A stretch of 64,000 nucleotides of DNA, taken from positions 4,092,001 through 4,156,000 of the forward strand of contig CM074698.1 of assembly GCA_037367355.1 (NCBI GenBank), written 5' to 3'. This DNA comes from Neoscytalidium dimidiatum (lineage: Eukaryota > Ascomycota > Dothideomycetes > Botryosphaeriales > Botryosphaeriaceae). This document shows positions 50,628 through 60,613 of the stretch, piece after piece; positions within the stretch are counted from its first letter, which is position 1; every line of letters starts with the position of its first letter. A program made the translations under genes and the position numbers. Under the pieces are notes generated by a model. The model saw only the letters and a program-made list of their open reading frames with translations. It was not told the DNA's origin and did no database searches.

Positions 50628-52145
50628 ATGTCGGGTGAAAATATTCCCACAAGCCACAGGATTGGTCGATTTGAAAATCCAAACATCGTCAAGCTCAATA
50701 CCATTCTTTTCTTGGCAATAATCTCTAGCTACGAAACAGGATTTGATGGTTCTATGATGAGTGGATCAATAGTTCATATCGCCCGGTGCTACGCCACTGA
50801 CAAATGCAGATGGCCTACAATCGCTTCACACGTGACAATGCTTCTTCCACCGTCCGGGACCTCCAGTACTGTTTGTGTCCTTGGCAGCTTCTTCAGACGC
50901 CACTGACAGGAATCTAATGGGCTTCTGAACGCAATACAAAACGTTGTGCAACTAGTGGTGTTGGTAAGAACTTCCCCAAGGCTCTGAACACTCTGGTCAT
51001 CTTTTGACATGGGTTGCAGCCTTTCTGTGTTATTGCTTGGGACTACTTCGGACGTCGTTGAACTTTGTTCAACTTTGATTAGTGGCGCGCTTATAATGCT
51101 CGTCGGAGTCGCACTGGTGAATTGAGGAATTCGGCTTCTTTTTTTTTCTACTAATATAAGTCTGTCAGCGGGGATGTTTGTAGCTGCACGAGGAATTCTC
51201 GGGTTTGGCCTCGCGTTCAAAATCACGGCTGCGCCTCTGCTCATTCTCGAACTGGCTCACCATATCAGAGGGTACCCATGTATCCGCACCACTGGTTGGG
51301 CTTTCTTTAATTGGCGAACAGGCTCCACTTGTTAGTATCTATAATGATCTGTACTCAGCCGGAGCCGTAGCGGCCGCTTGGATCACTTGCGGCACCTTCC
51401 GCATGGCCACAGATTGGGCATGGAGAATACCATCACTTCTTCAAGCATTCTCGAGTCTATTACAGCTGATACTCTGCTAGTGCATAGAGGAATCTCCGCG
51501 ATGGCTCATTGCGAAGGACCAGGTCCATCAGCCAAAGAGCTCATAGTCAGATACCGTGCTGCTAGAAATCCCGAGAGCCAAATTGTTGCATTTGAGGTTG
51601 CCGAGACCCGCGAGGCACTTCGACTCAAGGCTGAAGCCGCAAAATCATCCACCTAACTATCATTCTTCCGGCCAAAAGGGAACAGACACCGTCTCCTAAT
51701 AATCCTGGCTAGAGGATTATTCTCTCAATGGAGCGGTGACGGCCTGATTTCTTACTATTTGACACTGATTCTGGATTCTATAGGGTATGAGTCCGAGGCG
51801 ACACGGACCTTAATCAATACACTGTTGCAGATCTCGAGCTGGGTATGGGGAGTCACCTTAGCCTTATTCGTCAATCATTTTGGCAGAAGAGGTTTGTTCT
51901 CAGCCTCTACGATTGGATGTTATTTATATAATTCGGTAAGCATTTATTGAACTTCTTTGGAAGACATGTTCGATGTTGACAAGACTCAGTTTAAACTGTG
52001 CTTAAGGCAATGTACGAAAAAAAAAACAGCTCTAAGCGGAAGCAGCTCTCGATGCATTGCAAGGGGAGTACTTTTCTTGTATAATTTCTTCTTTTCCATT
52101 GGTTGGGGATGTTGCAATTTAATGCACGCAAGGATAACTCAAGCA
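50628..52145 (+). pseudogene. Decayed MFS sugar transporter of the lactose-permease type
   Basis: Segments in family order survive in shifting frames: FLAIISSYETGFDGSMMSGS (TM1), GLLNAIQNVVQLVVL, CVIAWDYFGRR, MFVAARGILGFGLAFKITAA followed by PLLILELAH, SAGAVAAAWITCGTFRMATD then WAWRIPSLLQ, EESPRWLIAKDQV, KELIVRYRAARNPESQIVAF, LFSQWSGDGLISYYLTLILD, and ALFVNHFGRRGLF. The FSQWSGxGL and PLLxxELA motifs are those of fungal lactose/hexose permeases. Frames are broken by a TGA after GRR near 51060, by TAG at 51478-51480, a frameshift near 51530, and TAA at about 51654-51656. A weak trace, FLYNFFFSIGWGCCNL, appears near 52078-52125, and the C-terminal segments are missing. Described as found, with no repair attempted. 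It cannot encode a working carrier. Confidence 0.85.
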
Positions 52146-52929
52146 CCGCTTTTTGTTTCAACACGGGGAGCTTCAAGCATGACGCACCCAGGTGATGGAT
52201 GATTCCAGGGCTTCTAAATGAATATTTGTAGCTACTTGAAGACTACACAGTGCTCCCATGTATAGGACTTGTCACAATCGCGGTATCGAATCGTAGAAGT
52301 AATGCGCGAAATCTAGCGAATCCGCATGACACAGTCGCGTATGAATAGATTTGATATATCACCAAATACACTTCATCTAGTACGTGGGTGGCCTGCCCTT
52401 CGTGAAGAAATATCCTGTGTAGCCACGCATGGCGTTTTTTGCCGTGACAAAATTGGCAAGCTTCACCGAACAGACCGCTTCGGTCGAGACGACTTTCCCC
52501 TTTGAGGATATGTGACGTGCCAAGAACCCAGGAACGGTTTCAATGAGCAACGCGAAATTAAGCAAACGAGTGCTTGCGCCAACGGGAGATTGCAGACAAG
52601 GTATATTGTGGACTAGATCGACTTCTTGGGACGCCGTTGTCGCTCGTGCCAAGGCAGAATAGCTCAGGACAAGGCACAACAGCCTGGTAAGGCAGAACAG
52701 CTCGTATTCAGTACAACTTAGTTGACTGATACGTATGCACAGCCAACGGGCAGTGCATCTCCTCGGAACTTGGACAAATTTCAAAGTGCAGCATATAATA
52801 CCAGTTCATCGTCTTGGTGTAGCTTGAGAACCAGATGATTTGCACACTCACTCCCACCAATTCGCTCACTACCGCTTCTCATATCATACGACGTCAATTT
52901 GAGCCAAGGCAAGGTAGCCAAACATCGGA
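52146..52929. other. Intergenic region, nothing firmly recognised
   Basis: A minus-strand frame of 135 codons (52377-52784) lacks an ATG at its 5' end and matches no family I know. No gene is called. Confidence 0.4.
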
Positions 52930-54061
52930 ATGACTGCCGGCGGTATCATCACACCTATCATCGCGTTGGTGATTTTTGTTTTCGTTACCGCTATCGCCGT
53001 ATTTCAAACATATCGCCATCAAACTTGGATGCTTTGGTCTCTCATTTTGAGCAGCGTGCGTAAGTGTTACTCCGTCCTTGCAAAATCTGCAACATGAAGA
53101 ATCCCTTCCAATGATGTGTTGGCCACAACAATCTTCATACTGACCACCGTGTGCTTCTGCTTTGGGCAGTTTTCATCCCTGCCTTCGCACTCCGTGCTGC
53201 CGACGGCGATTCTGACCCATATGACGGGGACTCTCCTATCTTTACCATCGCGATTATCCCGCACGCGCTCGCCGCCCTTTTTCTTCAGTATGTTGTTTTT
53301 ACACTTTTCCAGCGGCTAGTGTGGTGGACCGCTCCATCTCCTTCCGCGCTCACCCGGCAAACGTTGTGGTTTGCGCCACGGTACGCGTTCCGCTGGATGA
53401 ATGGAATACTTTTTCTGCTGGCATGCGTTCAGTGCATACCAGTCTACATTTTCATCTGGAGTGGTCTGGTTGGGCAGACGGTGCTACTACTGGTCTTCCT
53501 GGCTTTCTTTGTGAGGTTTGCGCATGTGAGTAAGTCGTGGACTGGCTTTGTTAAAGGGGAGACGACACCGGGATCATGGAAGAGCAAGGGCCTTGTAAGT
53601 CTTGGATGTATGAGTGGAATGCTTCTGGTAAGTTCGGCAGTGGGTTTTGTCGCCCCGACCAGTTGGCTTGCATATCAGTTGGGATAATTCAGATCTTGCT
53701 GACGCATTCTCAACCTAGCTACGCTCCATCCTCGGCTGGATCATGATCATGCTCGGCGAGGAAGAGACATTCTTGACGGTGTATATCTTCGACTCACTCC
53801 CATTGCTGGGTAAGTCATTGACACCAATTCAACTTTTGGTTCATTGAAGAACCTTTTATTTACTTTTCGTTCGCCATAGTCTGCTTCATCCTCTTTGCTT
53901 TCCTCCATCCGGGAACCTACATGCCCATGGAGTACACCCGATTCCATATCGAAAAAGACTCTGTCATGCAGACGAAGATGGCAGATGCTCGCGTTGCAGA
54001 GCTGACTCGCGATGCCTCTAGCGCTGCAAACATGAGACCGACAGCAGTGGTGTCAGTGTAA
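52930..54061 (+). CDS. Seven-transmembrane protein, RTA1-like (lipid-translocating exporter family)
   Basis: A 286-residue integral membrane protein. Exons: 52930-53059, 53170-53627, 53719-53809, 53880-54061. Hydrophobic segments: IITPIIALVIFVFVTAIAVF, an FTIAIIPHALAALFLQYVVF segment, GILFLLACVQCIPVYIFIWS, VGQTVLLLVFLAFFVRFAH, MSGMLL-LRSILGWIMIMLG and FDSLPLLVCFILFAFLHPGT. The last part, with YIFDSLPLL and HPGTYMP, resembles the end of RTA1/RTM1 proteins (FDxxPxL and HPG), and the C-terminus is hydrophilic and charged. Several diagnostic central residues of RTA1 differ, so the family call is tentative. RTA1-like proteins are linked to resistance to toxic lipids and stress at the plasma membrane. 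The frame opens at MTAGGIITPIIAL. Confidence 0.8.
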
Positions 54062-54882
54062 TTGTAGCAAGAGTTTTTGTATTAATTTGAGGTCTTCAGC
54101 GAGAGATCAAGGTTTAATTGCTTATCAAACCTGGCCGAAGATCTTTTACTCGTTTGGCCTGAGAACCTACACAAAAGTAAACTGAATATAAAAGCCAACT
54201 TTTCTGAGATCGTGTTCGTAGGGTGACCAGAATATTGGAGAAGCTGAGTCAACTTGGAACAAACGAGCTACGGCTTAGGTTGATCTGTGATTAGTGGGCA
54301 GTCTCTCGCTATATTTGCATACCAGACACACTGGAAATTTGACGCAGACATTAGCTAAATTTGTTGCAAAATGCATAGTTCAAATTTAGCACTATCGCTA
54401 CTACGACACGTGCCTTCTGCAACGTAGCAAAGTGGGCTATCCGCTTATAATCGCACATTGTAGGCATTTCTTACATGAGTTTTGCAGGAATTCAAGAGTG
54501 TATTGCCAATCACCAAGCTTCATTGGTGTAAAATAGCTGGTAGAGTGTTTCCTTTCTCTGCGACATGTAGTCGGGCTCATCGTCTTGCATAAAAATGCTG
54601 AAAATCAAAATTATAGCCGATTCGTATCTGAGAGTTGAAAGTTTAGCGGAGGTAAGTGGATATAGAGGCTTTCCTCTTGACTCGGATAACACTTTCGGAA
54701 GTTTGCGGCCAGGCCGATCTCCGTCTTAATCCCGCATGCCGCTTGGCTCTCGTAACCGATAGTTTGGCTTACCTTATAAGGGCATGGAAGCAGAATCATG
54801 TATGTGGAATCAGAACGCAAACACACTTCTTCATCATGTCCATTCCTGCTTCTGTATGAACACCAGACTCCGGCAGATCTCA
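54062..54882. other. Intergenic region, nothing recognised
   Basis: AT-rich spacer of about 820 nt. An in-frame extension upstream of the DUF1989 ATG exists but looks non-coding. Confidence 0.5.
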
Positions 54883-55972
54883 ATGGCCACTAGCTTCGTG
54901 GATAAGGAGCCAGAGCCGGCCTATCAGGCTAGCCAAAACTCTCCACTTCAAGTGAATGAACGGCTCTACACTGCGATTGGGCTCACTAGCGTGAATGCGG
55001 GAACCCGACAACTATCAACGCGGATCATCATAGAACCGCGGACGGCGGAGGCGTGGATCGTGCCAGCCCGGACAATTTGCCGAATAACTACTCCAGACGG
55101 TCCTCAGGTCGGTGACCTGAACATCTGGAACCGCCACAATCCACGCGAGCATATGTGGACAGCGAGGTCATGACAATTGCACGCTAGTCATCTGCGTCAA
55201 TTCGATCGTTTATGGAGTTGTCTACCCTACATGCGACCACTCACCACAGTCGTTGCAGTAAGATGAGCCTGATATTCAATTTCAGCTGATTTGTACATCA
55301 TCTGATTTCAATGACAGAATACCTTGCAGGAAGGGCCACTGGATAGCTGTGGTGGACGAGTGCACGACCTTCTTGGCACACGATGCGACCCGTACAGTAT
55401 GTGGACCTCGACCGAGCACCGATTCTGACAGTTTCGGGATGACCATTTATTTTGCGCTAACAATGGGAAAATCCCATTTGGACAGTCAACAAGATCTTAA
55501 CCGGTGAATCTTACGATTACCATTGTCATTCAAACCTGACACGCGCGATTCTCCCTTTTGGGATGACAGAAGCCGATGTACATGACAACGTCAATCTCTT
55601 CCAGCATACTGGATTAAACAGTGACGACAAGTACTACATGTGAGTTGTCTTAAATTACTGACTCTACGTTGAACATTAAGGTGGAAAAAAGAAAAAAAAA
55701 AGCTGACAATATATCCTAGCAAACCAAGTCCCGCCATTGAAAAGGATTTCATTGAGTTCTTCGCTGAGATTGACCTGATATTCGCCGTGTCGGCGTGTCC
55801 TGCCGGAGACGAATCCAACTTCGGCTGGGGTGACATGGCGGCGACTTGCCGCCGTCTTGAGGTCGAGTTGTACAAACTCGTCGATGAAGATAGCTTGTTG
55901 GAAAGTTGGACTGCGCCTGGTGTGGCAGACTACAGAGGACTACATGGCTTGAAACTCCCTTCTGAGGTTTAA
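54883..55972 (+). CDS. DUF1989-family protein with one in-frame TGA (possible recent pseudogene)
   Basis: Exons 54883-55257, 55318-55396, 55486-55639 and 55720-55972 join in frame to 287 codons including the final stop. A single in-frame TGA stands at 55171-55173. Family features are otherwise complete: ARTICRITTPDGPQVGDLNI then WNRHNPREHMW, QLHASHLRQFDRLWSCLPYM, DSCGGRVHDLLGTRCDPY, YDYHCHSNLTRAILPFGMTE, VNLFQHTGL, and SACPAGDESNFGWGDM. The Cys and His residues that form the proposed metal or substrate site are kept. The TGA falls where relatives usually have Arg before QLH, so a single CGA to TGA change would explain it. No intron of acceptable size removes the codon. DUF1989 proteins are related to urea-carboxylase-associated proteins, and their activity is not well defined. 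Either a fresh null allele, a sequencing error, or stop-codon readthrough. Confidence 0.8.
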
Positions 55973-56374
55973 TACAAGCTAGGCTCTTCTATACACATTG
56001 CACGCTGATTAGACAGCAAGGTGCATCATCATTGTACAGTACATGCAACATCCTGCCGCATCGGAAAGACATTATTGAAGGCTTTTTTTTTTCGAGAACT
56101 AAGGAGATCAGGCATTGTAAGAAAATTTGAGAAAAGCTCCAATGGCAGTTGAGTTGGTGGTACGGTCCTGCGCCTCGATTTGACCTTAGTCTCCCTATTG
56201 ATTGGTGTGAACTCCCGGTTAAGCCACTCCATAGGTAATGACTTACGTATTCGCCACATCTTAGAGTAGCTCAGGGCTTACTTGATTTTATCAATATGGG
56301 AAAGTTGTCCAGGAGAGACTTCTCTGAGTGTGCGAGCTCCGGCATAGCGCCAAAACTGAGCCACGCCGAGAACA
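55973..56374. other. Intergenic region, nothing recognised
   Basis: Convergent spacer of about 400 nt with a T-run near 56083-56091. No gene seen. Confidence 0.5.
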
Positions 56375-57290
56375 CTAATGCAGTGGTTCCCTTTTGTTAT
56401 TTACAATAGTACTCCCGTGTAATTGCTCAAGCACATCTACGTCCCCCTCTCTCTTCGTATAAATTTGCCGCAAAATATGCCCCGTTAGATAATTGTCTAT
56501 ATCCTTGGTACATAACGCTGCGATTACGGAGCACAGGCGCAGCGCGAGAGCACAGTAGTAAATGTATGTGTAAGCTCCTATCCAGGCGTTGCTCGCGCCT
56601 TCGTTCACCGCTTTCAAAACAACTAGGTCATCCATGCCGGGAACAAGAGAAAGGGCAGTGTTGTTCCCTGCGACGACGGCGGCGACGACATCGGGGACGA
56701 AAGATGGAGCTAGGTCCGCGGCAAGAGCGCGTGGCATGAGGTGATCGGACAGCTCCTGCGGAAGTTTGTTAGTAAGGATAGCGGAGAAGACGGAGGTAAA
56801 GATGCAGCGGAGAATGGTACGGTTTGCTGAGGTCACGGCTAACCAAACTCAATATATCAGCAGTCTGGCTTAATGGATGTGGCTGGTATACGCTTGGTGC
56901 TGGAGTCTGTAAGCGAAAGAAAGACACTGTGCGTACCGAATGCGTTCCCTAAGTCTTGGTCGTCGACCAAATAGCAGGATGGAGATGGGTTGGGCCGCGG
57001 TCCACACGATGGTGAAGAGAGAGGAGTTCTCGCTGGGGCCGATGTCGTTCATGGCTGATGCTTATGATCACGGCGGCTCCCGCTTGGTACGCGAAGTACG
57101 TCCCGACAAGTGACAGCGCAATGCCCATGAAAGTTCCCACAACGTGAACGCTGGAGTAGTAACCTGCTGGAATGGTGGCCCGATCGGAGCTCAGGGCTTT
57201 GGACCGTAGCCTGTCACCTTCCTCCTGGGACAGCAGCGCTACGTTGACGACCGTTTTGTCGGTTGACGGGTGATTGGTCTTTTCTTGCAT
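56375..57290 (-). pseudogene. TRI12-like MFS transporter with the central part deleted
   Basis: The N-terminal part (57290 down to about 56930) reads IPAGYYSSVHVVGTFMGIAL then VGTYFAYQAGAAVI, followed after a one-base frame change by NDIGPSENSSLFTIVWTAAQ and PISILLFGR. This matches TM1-TM2 of the 14-TM TRI12/siderophore-type MFS group. The C-terminal part (about 56830-56375) reads TSANRTILRCIFTSVFSAIL, SDHLMPRALAADLAPSFVPD, NNTALSLVPGMDDLVVLKAV and the final TM with TKDIDNYLTGHI, which is the family's last segment and tail. The roughly 300-400 residues that should lie between are absent; only about 100 nt separate the parts. The protein could not transport. Intact relatives export small molecules, but no substrate can be assigned here. 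Confidence 0.75.
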
Positions 57291-58400
57291 GGCTGAGGGG
57301 AAATTGAAGCTGGGTGACAGTATGAGTCCGAGAGAAGAAATAGAACGGATTTCTGCCGACATTTATTTCTTCCTCGTTCCTAAATAAATAGCTGTAAAGG
57401 CGCAGATTTGAAGATGGTTTTTTTTCTTCCCGTTGCTGTGGCCGGGTGAAGCGAAAAAATGCTTTGTCCTTTGGGGTGAGCGCCGGGGCATGGATCCAGC
57501 AAACAGTCACCCAAACTTTCCTATAGCATTCGTCATAGAAAAGAGCGGCGGCCAATCATGATAACGATAGTTCTAAGATTGGAAATATAAGAAGCTTCAT
57601 TCACTCTACACCTGCAGAGGACGGAGTGCACATTTGGAATCGGCACATGCATGCACGAAATATTTGTCGATTCGAACCTGCAAGTTGAGGTAAAGTCGCT
57701 GAGTGACTGACAGTGAATCCAAGATCAATCGCAGAATGAAATTGCTTATAAGCTTCGATAAGCGTGGCAGCCCTCCTTTACATGTGTAGCCTCAAATATG
57801 ATGGCCCTACACCATCGCTGGGACGGTGCGGTAGAAATTCACTGAACGATTGAACAGGGCCTGCTTTTCGCCAATGCGGTGGGACAATCACAAGCGCTCC
57901 AGCGATGCCGAGGCTGCAATTTGACCCCCCCGGTACTGCGGTCGGCTTTTTCTCAGTAGCACTTTATCCCCCCGGCCCTCGTGAACTCCAAGGACAACGT
58001 GCACGCGATTTCTTTACTAAAATAATTTTGCCGCATCCATCATTCCGGCGTACGCTCAGATGCTCTAATGCGACGCGTAGATGTAGACCGTCAACGTCAG
58101 CCCCGTTACACGCGCAACATCTTCGATGGTACTGAATTCGCCAATGCCCGAGGAAGATCTGCTGGAAGAAGTGAGATGTATGTACCGTCTCCGGTTTCCC
58201 GAACGCGTTCTCTCCAGTCCTGTTTCGCGCGCTGTGTTTCTCCATTGTTTCGAATCTCCAAAAACCCCACGCAAATCATTCCCGGTTCGGTCGACGGTCT
58301 TGCGGGGCCAAATCTATAAGATGGGCAGGATGGCAGCACAGTCCGCAAAACCCTTCAGACGGCTGGACCAAACACAAAAATCTCAAGGAGCTCAACTACA
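57291..58400. other. Intergenic region, nothing recognised
   Basis: About 1.1 kb. Open frames near 57905-58348 on both strands lack motifs. Presumably promoters for the flanking genes. Confidence 0.5.
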
Positions 58401-58817
58401 ATGGCACCTTCCTCACTCTCGACTCCCTTGCCCGCGGGGCTCAGCGAGAAGCATGTCATTGCCTGTCTGCAAAACCACGAACTTTTTATCAAAGCTGTGT
58501 GCCTTTCTCTCCAGTCGCACGAACTCGAATCGGGCGACCCGAAATCCGAAGCCACGTACAACATCGTGGATAAAACGAACTTCAAGCTTACCTTGGCCAA
58601 TGTCGACGGCGGTGTCAACTCAACTATCGTGGCAAGCGCACCAATAGGCACTTTAACCCTCTCGAGCAAGTGGAGAGCCGTGGATGGCAAGCTCAAGGAG
58701 GACATTCAGATCGATGGGAACAAGATCGCGAAAGCGATTGGCAAGGCCAGCGTTGAGAGATCACATCCGGAAATGCAGAAGAGGCTGATTGAGGAATCTG
58801 CCAAGGAGCGAGCTTAG
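58401..58817 (+). CDS. DUF7053-like small protein
   Basis: A 138-residue intronless protein. The pattern LPAGLSEKHVIACLQNHELF at the start, a middle strand-rich part NIVDKTNFKLTLANVDGG, and APIGTLTLSSKWRAVDGKLK resemble fungal proteins grouped as DUF7053 (a START/polyketide-cyclase-like fold). The usual tail of that family is replaced by a short helical end, KRLIEESAKERA. The central part is shorter than in full-length relatives as I recall them, so it may be a reduced copy. No signal peptide or membrane segment. Function unknown. It lies 254 nt upstream of a GST gene on the same strand. Confidence 0.65.
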   Translation: MAPSSLSTPLPAGLSEKHVIACLQNHELFIKAVCLSLQSHELESGDPKSEATYNIVDKTNFKLTLANVDGGVNSTIVASAPIGTLTLSSKWRAVDGKLKEDIQIDGNKIAKAIGKASVERSHPEMQKRLIEESAKERA

Positions 58818-59071
58818 AAGGTACTGTGGAGCCTTGGTTACACTATGAGTCAACATAGATCACTTGGTCTTGCCCCACGTCACCATGAGTCAGGATGCAT
58901 CGCCTTGGTTTTTGTGCTACGACAAACGCAGCGATGTCGACCTTGAAAAATTCAGTAGCCACGAGCTAAGCACCATATCATTACGCCACCTGGGTTCATT
59001 CTACTTGATTACGCTCTTTCTCTTTTGAAAGTCATAATATCTAGCCTGTTCGAGAAAAGTGTTCCTAAAAT

Positions 59072-59911
59072 ATGTCGACGACCTCAACTCTATCCAGTCC
59101 CATTGTCTTCTATGACATCGCCATGCGTCCTCCCGTGGAAAAAAACTGCTGCTCACCAAATCCTTGGAAAACCCGACTGGCGCTCAACTTCAAAGGCCTC
59201 CCATACTCGACCTCATGGGTGGCTTTACCTGACATTGCAAAACTCCGCAGCAGTCTCAAGGTACCACCTTGTCGCAAATTCGCCGATGGCACCGACTTCT
59301 TCACCCTGCCTATCATCAATGATCCGGCCACTGATTCGTTGGTTGGTGACTCCTTCGATATCGCCGCCTACCTACAAAACACCTATCCGGACTCGGGCGC
59401 GGGCGACCTTTTCCCCCCTCAGACGATCGACTACATCTTCACGCCCGACCTTGCGATACTTGTGCCGTTATCCGAAGGCCGCGAAAGCAAGTTTCCTGAA
59501 TACGCAAAGTTCAACGTGAACGTCGACGCGGCGTTTACCGCACATGCGCAGCTTACGGTTCAGGGTTTTCCGTTCGACCCAGCTACTGCCGAGACCACCA
59601 AGGCCGAGTTCGTCCGTCGTGCAGGAGTCACCTGCTGGGAAGACTTTGCGTTGGTTGGCGAGGAGCGAGAAAAGATGAAGGACTCGTTCCGGAATATGCT
59701 GGGAGGCCTGGCCGAGCTTTTCGGGAGGGATACTAGTGGGCCCTTCCTGCTCGGAACAAGGCCTAGCTATGCTGACTTGATCGTCGGTGGGTGGCTGCGG
59801 ATGATGCGCACGACTCTACCGAACGGTGAATGGGAGGAAGTGAGATGTTGGCACCGGGGTCTTTTTGGGCAGCTGCATGATGCATTGGAGGCATATGCGG
59901 AGGTGAAATAG
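59072..59911 (+). CDS. Glutathione S-transferase-like protein
   Basis: A 279-residue intronless cytosolic protein. The N-terminal thioredoxin-like domain has NCCSPNPWKTRLALNFKGLP, then FTLPIINDPATDSLVGDSFD with the cis-Pro (LPII) and the Asp-Ser-containing glutathione gamma-Glu contact (GDSFDIAAYL). The C-terminal all-helical domain includes GPFLLGTRPSYADLIVGGWL, the usual helix-6 N-capping segment with Asp. The SPNPWKTRL signature is typical of fungal GSTs close to those in secondary-metabolite clusters (UstS-like), but no such cluster is present. It may detoxify electrophiles. Start at MSTTSTLSSPIVFYDIAMRP, the first ATG in frame. Confidence 0.92.
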   Translation: MSTTSTLSSPIVFYDIAMRPPVEKNCCSPNPWKTRLALNFKGLPYSTSWVALPDIAKLRSSLKVPPCRKFADGTDFFTLPIINDPATDSLVGDSFDIAAYLQNTYPDSGAGDLFPPQTIDYIFTPDLAILVPLSEGRESKFPEYAKFNVNVDAAFTAHAQLTVQGFPFDPATAETTKAEFVRRAGVTCWEDFALVGEEREKMKDSFRNMLGGLAELFGRDTSGPFLLGTRPSYADLIVGGWLRMMRTTLPNGEWEEVRCWHRGLFGQLHDALEAYAEVK

Positions 59912-60613
59912 AGTCTCGTGTGGGACGATGGGCCGTATGAAGTTTTCGGACGTGGGAGCAGGGGCGCCGGTGAGTGGCAAGAGGTACGCGTAGTGATTGT
60001 GTGTTCAGGATTGGGTAATGAGAAGGAGTGTTGTAGTAATTTGGATTGGATGTTGCGAATTGTAGAAGCTAGTAAGCTACATGGCTAGGCCACAGCTAAT
60101 ACCATCGCGCTACCTTGTTCTCTGTCTCTGACAAACCATTGTGCTTAAGAGCAGTTCGTTGGGAGCATTTGACAATAACTACCAACGAAGTGAGTGAGTC
60201 GACAACTGTAACAGTCGATTCAGCTCCCTAAGATATACGGGATTTCGATTAGATTGTACTTGTCTACGATATCTTCTGTGGAGGCATATAAGCCATTCTA
60301 TGTACGTTGTCTCCCTTTCATCCATCGTTGCCTTGCCTGATTCCTCAGCCCTACCTGTTCTACTCCAGCCGGATAATCAAGTAATGAACTTAATGAAGTG
60401 GCTTACCGCCTTTACTACCCGCATATCTGGCCTCCGTCGCTTCCTTAGCCGTTGACCGGTTGCATGTTAAGGCTTTTGATTCGTGTTCGCTACTGAACAG
60501 AAAAACTCTCCGCGCGTAGCTGCTCGTGTGGCCCGGTAAAGGATACGTTGTTGAGTGTCGCTGAGCTGGTAGTGGCGCATGTGTCCTCCATTTCGTTATC
60601 TTTGGATAGAGTA
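59912..60613. other. Intergenic region, nothing recognised
   Basis: Convergent spacer of about 700 nt between the GST and HET-domain genes. Only short frames seen. Confidence 0.5.

Noticed and set aside
50628..52145. Repeat-induced point mutation as the cause of the permease decay
   Set aside because: The stops include Trp codons changed to TGA in a GG context and frameshifts, which is not the CpA-to-TpA pattern expected for RIP.
52377..52784. Minus-strand frame of 135 codons near the RTA1-like gene
   Set aside because: Its 5' codon is TTG rather than ATG, and no family resemblance was seen; possibly a remnant, but not supportable.
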